A DNA stretch of 64,000 bases from Sphingomonas tagetis (GTDB lineage Bacteria > Pseudomonadota > Alphaproteobacteria > Sphingomonadales > Sphingomonadaceae): positions 62,001-126,000 of the forward strand of contig NZ_JAMLDX010000002.1 in NCBI RefSeq assembly GCF_024211275.1. The letters are read 5' to 3'. Positions within the stretch are counted from its first letter, which is position 1; every line of letters starts with the position of its first letter. The notes under the pieces were generated by a model. It saw only the letters and a list, made by a program, of their open reading frames with translations, was not told the origin of the DNA and did not search any database. Below, piece by piece: positions 1 through 8,233 of this stretch. Position numbers and translations under genes: made by a program.

Positions 1-1487
1 TTCACGCCTATATGCTGCGCGTCGCGGTCCCCTATGGCACGCTCGACAGCCGGCAGATGCGGATGCTCGCGCATATCGCGCGCAAATATGACCGCGATTA
101 CGGCCATTTCACCACGCGCCAGAACATTCAGTATAACTGGATCAAGCTGGAGGACGCGCCCGACATCCTCGCCGATCTGGCGAGCGTCGAAATGCATGCG
201 ATCCAGACCTCGGGCAACTGCATCCGCAACATCAGCAGCGACCAATATGCCGGCGCCGCGGCGGACGAACTGACCGATCCGCGCCCCTGGGCTGAGCTGC
301 TGCGCCAGTGGAGTACCTTCCACCCCGAATTCAGCTATCTCCCGCGCAAGTTCAAGATCGCGGTGATCGCCGCGGACGAGGATCGTGCGGCGATGCGGCT
401 GCACGATATCGGCATCCAGATCGTCGAGCAGGACGGTGTTTTGGGGGCAAAGGTGTTCGTCGGCGGCGGCATGGGCCGCACCCCGATGATCGCGCCCGAG
501 ATCAAGGGCTTCGTCCCGATCGAGGACCTGCTGAGCTATCTCGAGGCGTGCCTGCGCGTCTACAATCGCTACGGCCGCCGCGACAATATCTACAAGGCGC
601 GGATCAAGATCCTGGTCCACGAGATCGGCGCGGACTCCTACCGCGCGCAGGTCGAGGACGAGTTCGTCGAGGTCAAGAAGCTCGGCATCGATCCGCCCAA
701 GGCCGAGTTCGACCGCATCGCCGCCCATTTCGCCGATCCGGCGTTCGAGACCGGCCTGTCGGACGAGATCGACCGCAGCGACCCCGATTTCGCGGTTTGG
801 CTCGACCAGAACACGGTCGCGCACAAGCAACCGGGCTACGCCATCGTCAACATCAGCCTGAAGCCCGCCGGGGGCATCCCCGGTGACGCATCGTCGGCGC
901 AGATCGACCTGATGGCGGACATCGCCGAGCAATACGGCTTCGACGAGCTGCGCGTGACGCATGCGCAGAACATCGTGCTGCCGCATGTGAAAAAGGCCGA
1001 TCTTTACACGATCTGGCAGCAGCTGACCGAAGCGGGCCTGGCGGAAGCCAATCTCGACCTGATCAGCGACATCATCGCCTGCCCCGGCCTCGATTATTGC
1101 AGCCTTGCCAACGCCCGCTCGATCCCGGTCGCGCAGAAGATCGCGACTCGTTTCGCCGATCTCGGGCGGCAGCGCGAGCTTGGCGAATTGAAGCTCAAGA
1201 TCAGCGGCTGCATCAACGCCTGTGGCCACCACCATGCCGGTCACATCGGCATCCTCGGCGTCGACCGGAAGGGCACCGAAAATTACCAGCTGCTGCTCGG
1301 CGGATCGGGCGCGGAAGATACGTCGCTCGGCCAGATCACCGGCCCCGGCTTCAGCGAGGACGGCATCGTCGACGCGATCGAGAAGGCGACCGACGTCTAT
1401 CTCGCGCAGCGCGGCGAGGGCGAGCGCTTCCTCGACACCTATCGCCGCATCGGCATGGCGCCGTTCAAGGAGGCGATCTATGGTTGA
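1..1487 (+). CDS. cysI: Sulfite/nitrite reductase, sirohaem-[4Fe-4S] hemoprotein (5'-truncated)
   Basis: The reading frame is already open at the left edge (His-Ala-Tyr precede the Met at position 12), so the start lies outside the window. About 494 residues are visible of a protein usually near 540-560. Two ferredoxin-like half domains flank sirohaem/Fe-S repeats. Counting from that internal Met, the cluster ligands are C357-x5-C363 and C400-x3-C404 (SGCINACGHHH). The family reduces sulfite to sulfide, or nitrite to ammonia, with six electrons. The DUF934 gene and cysH directly downstream favour sulfite reduction in cytoplasmic sulfate assimilation. The stop overlaps the next gene by 8 bp, so they are co-transcribed. 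Nitrite reductase cannot be excluded from sequence alone, but context argues against it. Confidence 0.9.
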   Translation, partial: HAYMLRVAVPYGTLDSRQMRMLAHIARKYDRDYGHFTTRQNIQYNWIKLEDAPDILADLASVEMHAIQTSGNCIRNISSDQYAGAAADELTDPRPWAELLRQWSTFHPEFSYLPRKFKIAVIAADEDRAAMRLHDIGIQIVEQDGVLGAKVFVGGGMGRTPMIAPEIKGFVPIEDLLSYLEACLRVYNRYGRRDNIYKARIKILVHEIGADSYRAQVEDEFVEVKKLGIDPPKAEFDRIAAHFADPAFETGLSDEIDRSDPDFAVWLDQNTVAHKQPGYAIVNISLKPAGGIPGDASSAQIDLMADIAEQYGFDELRVTHAQNIVLPHVKKADLYTIWQQLTEAGLAEANLDLISDIIACPGLDYCSLANARSIPVAQKIATRFADLGRQRELGELKLKISGCINACGHHHAGHIGILGVDRKGTENYQLLLGGSGAEDTSLGQITGPGFSEDGIVDAIEKATDVYLAQRGEGERFLDTYRRIGMAPFKEAIYG

Positions 1488-1905
1488 GCTCCTGCGCTAT
1501 CGTGACGACGAGCCGCATGACGAGCCCGCGGTGACGCTCGACTCGTTCCTCGGCCAGTCCAACGCCACCGCCGTCCGTATCGAGAGCGGCGAGGACGCGC
1601 GCGCGTTGCTGCCGCATCTCGGCCGGCTGTCGCTGGTGGAAGTCAGCTTCCCCAAGTTCCGCGACGGTCGTGGCTATTCCTCGGCGCGGATTCTGCGCGA
1701 GGCCGGCTATACCGGTGAACTGCGTGCGCAGGGCGACGTGCTGGTCGATCAGATCCCGCTGATGCGCCGCTGCGGCTTCGACAGCTTCGCGCCCGAAGCC
1801 GAGGTGGACGAGGCGGTGCTGACCGCGTCGCTGGCGCGCTACGACCATGTCTATCAGACCGCGGCGGACGCTTACGTCCCCGTCTGGAAGAAGCGGCATG
1901 GCTGA
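1480..1905 (+). CDS. DUF934 family protein of sulfate assimilation
   Basis: A 141-aa protein starting MVELLRYRDD. The ATG at 1480 overlaps the reductase stop and the C-terminus overlaps cysH by 8 bp. Segments such as SFPKFRDGRGYSSARILRE and the acidic/aromatic C-terminus match the DUF934 family, which is almost always encoded between cysI and cysH in proteobacteria. No catalytic residues are known. It is inferred to be an accessory factor of the sulfite reductase, perhaps in electron delivery, since no separate flavoprotein subunit gene is visible here. It has no signal peptide or membrane segment, so it is cytoplasmic. The family assignment is by pattern recognition; the role is inference. 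Confidence 0.85.
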   Translation: MVELLRYRDDEPHDEPAVTLDSFLGQSNATAVRIESGEDARALLPHLGRLSLVEVSFPKFRDGRGYSSARILREAGYTGELRAQGDVLVDQIPLMRRCGFDSFAPEAEVDEAVLTASLARYDHVYQTAADAYVPVWKKRHG

Positions 1906-2668
1906 CGTGGCCGACCGCAACATCGACCGCATCGACGTCGCCCCCGCTTTCACGGAGCGGGACGCGCTGCGCCTCAACAATTTGTTCCGCGGCGTATCGA
2001 CCACTGAGATGCTGCGCACCGTGCTGGCCGAGCAGATGGTCGGCGATGTCGCGATCGTCTCGTCGTTCGGTGCGGAATCGGCGGTGCTGCTGCATCTGGT
2101 CGCCTCGGTCGATCCTAATGTCCCGGTGGTCTTCCTCGACACCGGCAAGCATTTCCCCGAGACCGTCGCCTATCGCGACACGCTGGTTCAGCGGCTCGGC
2201 CTCAAGAATCTGCGTATCGTCGAGCCCGAGGCCGACGTCATCGCCAAAAAGGACGAGACCGGTCTGCGCTGGTCCTACGACCCCGATGGCTGCTGCGAGA
2301 TCCGCAAGGTGATCCCGCTCGAAAAGGCGATGGCCGGATTCGACGCGAGCATCACCGGGCGCAAGGCGTTCCAGGCCTCGACCCGCAACGCCCTGCCGCG
2401 CTTCGAGGTAGACAAGGCCGGCAAGCTCAAGGTCAACCCGCTCGCCGACTGGACCAAGGCCGATCTCGACGCCTATTTCGTCGAGCACGACCTGCCACCG
2501 CACCCGCTGGTGGCGGAAGGCTATCTCTCGATCGGCTGCGCGCCCTGCACCAGCAAGGTCAAGCCGGGCGAAGACCCGCGCTCGGGCCGCTGGGCCGGCT
2601 GGGACAAGACCGAGTGCGGCATCCACACGCCGGTCGACGACAACGACCCCAACCTGCCGGTGTTCTGA
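1898..2668 (+). CDS. cysH: Adenylyl-sulfate (APS/PAPS) reductase, thioredoxin dependent
   Basis: A 256-aa PAPS-reductase-family protein starting MADVADRN at the ATG at 1898, 8 bp inside the DUF934 gene. The core includes the nucleotide-binding segment SSFGAESAVLLHL and FLDTGKHFPET. Four cysteines are present as C132-C133 (GCCEIRK) and C214-x2-C217 (CAPC), plus the catalytic Cys at 240 in ECGIH. The CC...CxxC set is the [4Fe-4S] signature of enzymes that use APS directly; classic PAPS reductases such as E. coli CysH lack it. It reduces activated sulfate to sulfite, feeding the sulfite reductase encoded upstream. The final residues after ECGIH follow the usual C-terminal tail. Assignment is firm; APS rather than PAPS preference is inferred from the cysteines. 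Confidence 0.93.
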   Translation: MADVADRNIDRIDVAPAFTERDALRLNNLFRGVSTTEMLRTVLAEQMVGDVAIVSSFGAESAVLLHLVASVDPNVPVVFLDTGKHFPETVAYRDTLVQRLGLKNLRIVEPEADVIAKKDETGLRWSYDPDGCCEIRKVIPLEKAMAGFDASITGRKAFQASTRNALPRFEVDKAGKLKVNPLADWTKADLDAYFVEHDLPPHPLVAEGYLSIGCAPCTSKVKPGEDPRSGRWAGWDKTECGIHTPVDDNDPNLPVF

Positions 2669-2699
2669 ACGTCCGCCGTGCTCGTGCGTTGGCGCGGAC

Positions 2700-3533
2700 A
2701 TGGAGCGGGTCTGGTTCATCACCAATCGCGCCTCGGGCTCGGCGAGCGCCGGGAAGTGCGAGGCATTGGAAGCGGTGTTCGAGGAACGCGGGCTGACGCT
2801 CGCCGGCCGAACCGACTTTCCCAACGAAGACATTCCATCGGAGGTTGAGTTGGCGGCGGCGAACGCGGACACGATCGTGCTGTTCGCCGGCGACGGCACG
2901 ATCAATGCCACCCTGTGCAAGCTCGCCGACTGGAACGGCGGCTTCCTGATCCTGCCCGGCGGCACGATGAACCTGCTGGCCAAAGCGCTGCACCACAGCC
3001 TCGACCCGGCCGAGATCATCCACGCCGCGCATGAACATGGCCGCCGCGTCCCTCTGCCCTTCGCCGAAGCCGGCCCGCACCGCGCCTTTGCCGGACTGAT
3101 CGTCGGCCCTGCCGCGCATTGGGGCCGCGCGCGCGAAGCGGCGCGCGACGGCCAGCCGCGGCGCGTCGTCGAACTGATCGGAAAGGCATGGACGCGGACC
3201 TTCGGCAAGGGACTGCGGGTGAGCGGTGTGCCGGGCATGACGCGGCGCTATCAGGCGGTGTTCGTCCACCCGGCGGAACAGCGGCTCGAAGTCGCCGCAG
3301 TCGATGCGCGCGACCTGCGCAGTATCGCGCAACTCGGCTGGGACTGGCTCACCGGCGACTGGATCGACGCCCGCGCCGTGACCTATCGCCACACCGATCG
3401 CGTCCGGCTCGCCGCTCGCAAGCCGGTCCTGGCGCTGTTCGATGGCGAACCGGAGACACTCGCGCCCGATGCCGAGATCACCGGCGGCACCACCCGGCCC
3501 GTCTTCATCGCCACCAAAGCGGAGGAAGCATGA
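2700..3533 (+). CDS. Diacylglycerol/lipid kinase family protein
   Basis: A 277-aa protein with a DAGK catalytic domain over roughly residues 1-125: an N-terminal beta strand plus NRASGSA, the nucleotide-binding AGDGTIN (63-69) and LPGGTMN (85-91). The C-terminal half is beta-rich, as in YegS-type lipid kinases. It probably phosphorylates a diacylglycerol-like or other lipid alcohol at the inner membrane face. It follows cysH after 31 bp and overlaps the metallophosphoesterase gene downstream by 4 bp (ATGA), so the latter pair is translationally coupled. A second, divergent kinase of this family lies at 49742-50635. Substrate is unknown. Confidence 0.85.
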   Translation: MERVWFITNRASGSASAGKCEALEAVFEERGLTLAGRTDFPNEDIPSEVELAAANADTIVLFAGDGTINATLCKLADWNGGFLILPGGTMNLLAKALHHSLDPAEIIHAAHEHGRRVPLPFAEAGPHRAFAGLIVGPAAHWGRAREAARDGQPRRVVELIGKAWTRTFGKGLRVSGVPGMTRRYQAVFVHPAEQRLEVAAVDARDLRSIAQLGWDWLTGDWIDARAVTYRHTDRVRLAARKPVLALFDGEPETLAPDAEITGGTTRPVFIATKAEEA

Positions 3534-4258
3534 TCCGCCTGTTCCATGTCAGCGATGTGCATTTCGGCGCGGAGGATCAGGCCGCGCTCGACTGGTTCGC
3601 GGGGCTTGTCCATGCCGAGCAGCCCCACGCCGTGATCGTCACCGGCGACCTGACGATGCGCGCGCGGCGGCACGAATTCGAGGCGGCGGCGAAGTGGCTG
3701 GAAGGTCTAGGCCGTCCGGTCACGGTCGAGGTCGGCAATCACGACCTGCCCTATTTCAACCTCTGGGCGCGGTTCGTGACGCCCTACAAACGCTATCAGG
3801 CGCTCGAACGCATGATCGAGCGGCCGCTCGACATCAGCGGCGTGTCGATCGTTCCGCTCAAGACCACCGCGCGCTTCCAGCTGCGGCTCAACTGGTCGAA
3901 GGGCTATGTCAGCAACCGCGCGATGGATGACGCGCTGGCCGCCGTCGCGGCGGTGCCGGCCGGGAATCTGGTGTTCGTGGCCTGCCACCATCCGCTGGTC
4001 GAGGCGGGCACGCGGAGCAGCGGCAGCACGCGACGCGGCCCGCAGACGCTGAATGCGCTGGTAAAGGCTGGCGCGCATGCGGTGCTGACCGGGCATGTCC
4101 ACGACCCGTTCGAGATCGATCACAGCACGCCCGCCGGCACGATCCGCCTGATCGGCGCCGGGACCTTGTCGGAACGCGTGCGCGAGAGCCGGCCTTCGTT
4201 CAACGAGATCCGGGTGGCCGATCGCGATTTCGAAGCCGTCGTGCGGGTGATGGTGTAA
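3530..4258 (+). CDS. Metallophosphoesterase (calcineurin-like)
   Basis: A 242-aa protein with all five calcineurin-type motifs: D9-x-H11 (SDVHFG), GD at 39-40 (TGDLT), GNHD at 69-72, a CHHP motif near residue 146 and GHVHD near residue 188. These form a dinuclear metal site that hydrolyses phosphomonoesters or phosphodiesters. The ATG at 3530 is chosen because it overlaps the lipid kinase stop (ATGA) and follows a GGAGGA Shine-Dalgarno sequence. Pairing with a lipid kinase suggests a lipid or nucleotide phosphate substrate, but that is inference. No signal peptide is visible. It is convergent with prmA, with 18 bp between stops. Confidence 0.88.
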   Translation: MIRLFHVSDVHFGAEDQAALDWFAGLVHAEQPHAVIVTGDLTMRARRHEFEAAAKWLEGLGRPVTVEVGNHDLPYFNLWARFVTPYKRYQALERMIERPLDISGVSIVPLKTTARFQLRLNWSKGYVSNRAMDDALAAVAAVPAGNLVFVACHHPLVEAGTRSSGSTRRGPQTLNALVKAGAHAVLTGHVHDPFEIDHSTPAGTIRLIGAGTLSERVRESRPSFNEIRVADRDFEAVVRVMV

Positions 4259-4276
4259 CCTAGGGGCTTATCGAAC

Positions 4277-5251
4277 TCACCAGCTCCCGAAGCCCGGCGC
4301 CAACCCGCTCCCATCCGGCCCCGGGCGCGTCGTCCGCCCCCAGCCATAGCGCGCCCGTTTGCGCAGCCGCAGCGTCGGCCAGTCGCCCATCGGCGTCCGG
4401 CCCGCCAGCCGCAGCCCATGCCGGCGATACGCATTGGCCACCCGCTCCGCCTGCGCGTTCAGCAGCCCCGCGACGATCAGCGTCCCGCCCTCGGCCAGCG
4501 CCGCGCTGAGGCTGGGCGCAAGGTCGATCAATGGCCCGGCCAGCACATTGGCGATGATCAAATCATAGGGCGCACGGCCGATCAGCAGTTCATGCTCCAG
4601 CCCCGGCGCAGCGGCCAGCGCGAGCTGGCCCGGTCCGCCACCGATCTCGACGCCGTTGATCGCGGCATTCTCTGCGGTCACCTCGACCGCGACCGGATCG
4701 ATGTCCGACGCCGTGGCATAAGCCGTGGGCCACAGATGCATCGCCGCGAACGCCAGCAGCCCGGTGCCGGTGCCGACGTCGATCAGGTTGCGCACAACTT
4801 CGCCGCGCGCGCGCATCGCGTCGAGCGTCAGCAGGCAGCCGCTGGTGGTTTCGTGCGTGCCGGTGCCGAACGCCCGCCCCGCCTCGATCTGCAGCGTCTT
4901 CACCCCGGCAGGCACATGGCCGCGATTACCGCTGGTGTGGACGTAAAAGCGCCCGGCATGGACTGGCTCGATCCCCGACTGGCTAAGCGTCACCCAATCC
5001 TCGTCGGGCAGTTGCTCGACCTTGGGCCTGGCCTTGCCCGCGCTCGGCACCAATGTGCGGATCGCGGCGGTCTCCGCCTTGCCCGGCTTGGTCTCGAAAT
5101 AGGCTTCGAGCTGCCACGCGGCAGGATCGTCGGGAATCGTCTCGCTGGTCAGCAGCACCGGCGAGGGATCGAGCGACAGCAGCTCCGTGCCCTCGAAGTC
5201 GATCGCTTCGGCCTCGGCGCGGGTGCACGGCAGCGTCAGTTTCCAGCTCAT
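4277..5251 (-). CDS. prmA: Ribosomal protein L11 methyltransferase
   Basis: A 324-aa protein with an N-terminal substrate domain (about 1-95) and a Rossmann SAM-methyltransferase domain. Visible motifs are AFGTGTHETT (127-136), DVGTGTGLLA (158-167) and a later ANVLAGPL, which together are diagnostic of PrmA. It trimethylates ribosomal protein L11. The start overlaps the stop of the metallo-beta-lactamase gene by 4 bp, so it is probably the last gene of an SDR-MBL-prmA transcript. The C-terminus carries about 20 extra Gly/Pro/Arg-rich residues after RYGWGR, which may be a lineage tail or loss of an earlier stop. Confidence 0.92.
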   Translation of the reverse strand: MSWKLTLPCTRAEAEAIDFEGTELLSLDPSPVLLTSETIPDDPAAWQLEAYFETKPGKAETAAIRTLVPSAGKARPKVEQLPDEDWVTLSQSGIEPVHAGRFYVHTSGNRGHVPAGVKTLQIEAGRAFGTGTHETTSGCLLTLDAMRARGEVVRNLIDVGTGTGLLAFAAMHLWPTAYATASDIDPVAVEVTAENAAINGVEIGGGPGQLALAAAPGLEHELLIGRAPYDLIIANVLAGPLIDLAPSLSAALAEGGTLIVAGLLNAQAERVANAYRRHGLRLAGRTPMGDWPTLRLRKRARYGWGRTTRPGPDGSGLAPGFGSW

Positions 5252-6117
5252 CGCTTCGCCTCGCTTGCCAGTCGATCGTCGAGCCGTTTCGCCGCCCCTG
5301 CCGCATAGGCCCTACAAGCGCTGCCATCGACCAGTTTCCGCTTGCCCGCGAACCGCTCGAACAGGCCGCTCCCGCCGGGATGCCCGGTAATCAGCAGTCC
5401 GCAATCGAGCGCCGCGACCTTGGCGAAGCTCGCCCGAAACATCGCGACACGCGGCGGATGGGCGCTGAAGCGGTAACTGTCCGCGGATACCGCATTCAGG
5501 CTGTCCGCAAACACCAGCGCCAGGCATTTGCCGCCTTCGCACGACCGCCAGCTCCAGCTGGTGCCACCCGTGGTGTGGCCCGGCGTCGCATGGGCGGTGA
5601 AGCTGTGCTTGCCGACGCGCACCACCTCGCCATCGGCGACGATTCGATCGACCTTCACGCCGGGGAAGCGCGACGCGATCGCCGCCTGCGGATCATCGGC
5701 ATCGACGCGCCCGGATTCGAGCGCGGCCCGGGCCGGTGCCCGCGCAACCACCGTCGCCCCGGTCGTAGCCTTCAGCGCCGCGAGCCCGCCGACATGATCG
5801 TCATGCTCATGCGTGCTGAGGATCAGCTTCACATCCTCCGGCTTGAAGCCGAGCTTGCGGATATTGGCAAGGATGCCCGGCGCCGCCTTTTCGGTCGCGC
5901 CGTCGATCAGCACATGCCCGCTCGGCGTCGCGATCAGCAGCACGGTGATGCCGCAGGTGCCGACATAATAGGTGCGGTCATGGATGCGAGCGGGCGGCGC
6001 GGGGTCGCTCCAGCCATCCTTGCCCTGGCACGCCTGTGCGAGCGCGCGCTGGCCGGTATCGGCGGGTGTCGCGGGGACGAACAGCGCGAGCAGCGCCGCC
6101 GCCGCTTCAGCGAACAT
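5248..6117 (-). CDS. Subclass B3-like metallo-beta-lactamase
   Basis: A 289-aa MBL-fold protein with a short hydrophobic N-terminus (AAAALLALFVPATPA) that may be a signal peptide. Zinc ligands are in B3 order: H103-E-H105-D-D107-H108 (STHEHDDHVGG), H181 (TPGHTTGGTSW) and H246 (ITGHPGG). The segments YYVGTCG, GHVLIDGAT and ADSLNAVSADSYRFS are typical of environmental B3 enzymes known from sphingomonads. Such enzymes hydrolyse penicillins, cephalosporins and often carbapenems in the periplasm. Activity here is unproven, and a non-lactam MBL hydrolase is the alternative. It overlaps the SDR gene upstream by 11 bp and prmA downstream by 4 bp. Confidence 0.83.
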   Translation of the reverse strand: MFAEAAAALLALFVPATPADTGQRALAQACQGKDGWSDPAPPARIHDRTYYVGTCGITVLLIATPSGHVLIDGATEKAAPGILANIRKLGFKPEDVKLILSTHEHDDHVGGLAALKATTGATVVARAPARAALESGRVDADDPQAAIASRFPGVKVDRIVADGEVVRVGKHSFTAHATPGHTTGGTSWSWRSCEGGKCLALVFADSLNAVSADSYRFSAHPPRVAMFRASFAKVAALDCGLLITGHPGGSGLFERFAGKRKLVDGSACRAYAAGAAKRLDDRLASEAKR

Positions 6118-6808
6118 AGCTCGCCCCGTTCACGTCGAGCACCGCGCCGGTCATCGACGGCGGCGCCTCCAGCGCGCAGAAGCGCGCCATCGTCGCCACT
6201 TCGTCCGGACCGGCGACACGACCGAGCGGAATGTCGGCGAGCAATTTGTCGCCGCCGCGGCTCGACAGATACTCCTCCGCCATGCCGGTCATCGTGAAAC
6301 CCGGGCAGATGGTGAAGGCGAAGATGCCCTCCTTGGCATAGCCGCGCGCGATGCTCTTGGTCATGCCGACCATACCTGCCTTGGACGCGGCATAATGCCA
6401 GTGCGCGGGCGAATCGCCGCGATAGGCCGCGCGGCTGGCGATGTTGACGAGCCGCCCGCCGCTGCCGCGCGCCTGCCAATGCCTCACGGCGAGGCGCGAG
6501 AGCTGCGCCGCGGCGGTCAGGTTGATCCGCATCGTGCGCTCCCACGCATCGAGCCAATCGTCATCGTCGAGCTCGATCGGCGCGGCTTCGAACACCCCGG
6601 CATTGTTGACCAGCACGTCGATCCGCCCGTCGAGCGCATCGAGCGCGGCATCCCACAGCGCGCGTGGCGCAGCCGGATCGGTGAAATCGGCGGGAATTCC
6701 GCTACGCGTTCCCTGCCCCACGGCGCGCACGCCGGGGCGTTCGAGCGCCTTGAGGATCGCGGCGCCGATACCCCGGCTGCTGCCGGTCACGAGGATGTTC
6801 GTTGTCAT
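6107..6808 (-). CDS. SDR family oxidoreductase
   Basis: A 233-aa classical short-chain dehydrogenase. Residues 8-15 (TGSSRGIG) form the cofactor glycine motif and NNAG is at 68-71. The catalytic set is S125, Y139 and K143 (HYAASK). The C-terminal PLGRVAGPDEVA and TGAVLDVNG segments match FabG-like SDRs. It probably reduces or oxidises an alcohol/ketone with NAD(P). Substrate cannot be read from sequence. It is first in the apparent SDR-MBL-prmA operon on the minus strand, overlapping the MBL gene. Confidence 0.88.
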   Translation of the reverse strand: MTTNILVTGSSRGIGAAILKALERPGVRAVGQGTRSGIPADFTDPAAPRALWDAALDALDGRIDVLVNNAGVFEAAPIELDDDDWLDAWERTMRINLTAAAQLSRLAVRHWQARGSGGRLVNIASRAAYRGDSPAHWHYAASKAGMVGMTKSIARGYAKEGIFAFTICPGFTMTGMAEEYLSSRGGDKLLADIPLGRVAGPDEVATMARFCALEAPPSMTGAVLDVNGASYVR

Positions 6809-6849
6809 CCCGACCCTCTACCCGTGCGGATAGCGGGAAGTCGAGAATC

Positions 6850-8223
6850 CTATCGCGCCGACGCGGCCGAGGCCGAAAATTCCGTGGCGGTCGCGTTGAG
6901 CTGGGTGAGCTGCTCGTCGATCTCGCCGAATTCGCGCTCGAGCGTGTCCATTTCCTCGGCCACCGTCTTGGTGTCCTCACGGATCGCACCGATCGTCGCC
7001 GACATCGAATCCGCTGCCAGCGCGGTCTCGTCGACCGCCGCGGTGATCGCCGTCACCGTCTGCGCCTGCACCTCCATCGCCGTGCGAATCCGCTCGGCAT
7101 TGGCCTGCACCTCGGTCACCGTGTCGCGAATAGAAGCGTTGGTCGTCACCGTTTCGCGCGTGGCCGACTGGATCATCGCGATCTTCGAGGCGATGTCGTC
7201 GGTCGCGCGCGCGGTCTGGTTGGCGAGGCTCTTCACTTCCTGCGCCACCACCGCAAAGCCGCGGCCGGCATCGCCGGCACGCGCCGCTTCGATCGTCGCA
7301 TTGAGCGCGAGCAAATTGGTTTGCCCGGCAATGTCGCGGATCAGCCCGAGGATCGATTCGATCGACTTGGCGTGATCGGACAGCATCTCGCTGATCGTCA
7401 CCGCATCGCTGGCCTGACCCGATGCGCGCGTCGCGATCGCGGCCGCGGATTCGACTTGCGTGCGCGCATCCTCGATCGCGCGGATCAGTCCGGCCGCGGT
7501 ATGTGCCGCCTCGCGCATCGCCACGGCGGATTGCTCGGCCGCCGCCGCAACTTCGCTCGTCTTGCCCAGCATCCCGCGCGCCGACCCGGCGACGCCCTGC
7601 GCCTGCTGGCGCACCCGCGCGCCGCGTGCGCTCGCCGCTTCAATCGTCACCGCGATCTCTCCACGGAAACGCGCGAGCCTTTCCACGCGGCCAGCCTGCG
7701 CCAGCTCAGCGTCACGCGCACCGAGCTGCGAGGCCATGAAGTCCGATTCGAGCATCGACATGCGCTGCGCGACATCGCCGAGCCGCGCCAGCCGCTCGAC
7801 ATCGCTCTGCAGCTTGTCCTTCAGGATGCGATAGGTCACCGAATGCGCGTGCGCGAAGCCGGCGAGCAGCGCCGACAGCGGAATGCGCGAGCGGTGCGCG
7901 TCGTCGGCATGTTTCGCCGCCATCCTGAGCCAGCCATCGTCGAGCGGGCGCAGGAACTTGGCCGCCATATAGCCCGCGCTCGCGCGCAACTGGTCACGCA
8001 TGCGGTCGCCCGTGAAATAGCCGCGGACATGCGCGGTCGTCGGCAGGCTGAGATAATGATCCCAGAACGCCTTCGAGATCTGATCGAATTCACCGTCGAG
8101 CAGCGTCGAAATCTCGGCGCAGCCGGGCGCGATCGCACCGTCCCAGTCATAGTCGCGGATCCGCTCGCTCAGCGGGCGGTCGTTGACGCTCCACTGACCG
8201 ACATCCTTGGCCCGTTCAGCCAT
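6850..8223 (-). CDS. Soluble methyl-accepting chemotaxis protein with protoglobin-like sensor
   Basis: A 457-aa protein with no membrane segment. Residues 1 to about 185 form a helical domain whose layout (AFWDHYL..., [20 protein letters not shown]) resembles the globin-coupled sensor fold; a His in AHRSRIPL sits near the expected proximal haem position, which is inference. Residues from about 210 form a cytoplasmic MCP signalling coiled coil with the conserved tip [19 protein letters not shown] followed by [18 protein letters not shown]. It should relay a cytoplasmic signal, possibly oxygen, to a CheA/CheW array. It lies 10 bp downstream of a paralogue with a nearly identical signalling half. 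No cheA/W gene is in the window. Confidence 0.87.
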   Translation of the reverse strand: MAERAKDVGQWSVNDRPLSERIRDYDWDGAIAPGCAEISTLLDGEFDQISKAFWDHYLSLPTTAHVRGYFTGDRMRDQLRASAGYMAAKFLRPLDDGWLRMAAKHADDAHRSRIPLSALLAGFAHAHSVTYRILKDKLQSDVERLARLGDVAQRMSMLESDFMASQLGARDAELAQAGRVERLARFRGEIAVTIEAASARGARVRQQAQGVAGSARGMLGKTSEVAAAAEQSAVAMREAAHTAAGLIRAIEDARTQVESAAAIATRASGQASDAVTISEMLSDHAKSIESILGLIRDIAGQTNLLALNATIEAARAGDAGRGFAVVAQEVKSLANQTARATDDIASKIAMIQSATRETVTTNASIRDTVTEVQANAERIRTAMEVQAQTVTAITAAVDETALAADSMSATIGAIREDTKTVAEEMDTLEREFGEIDEQLTQLNATATEFSASAASAR

Positions 8224-8233
8224 GTTCTCTCCC

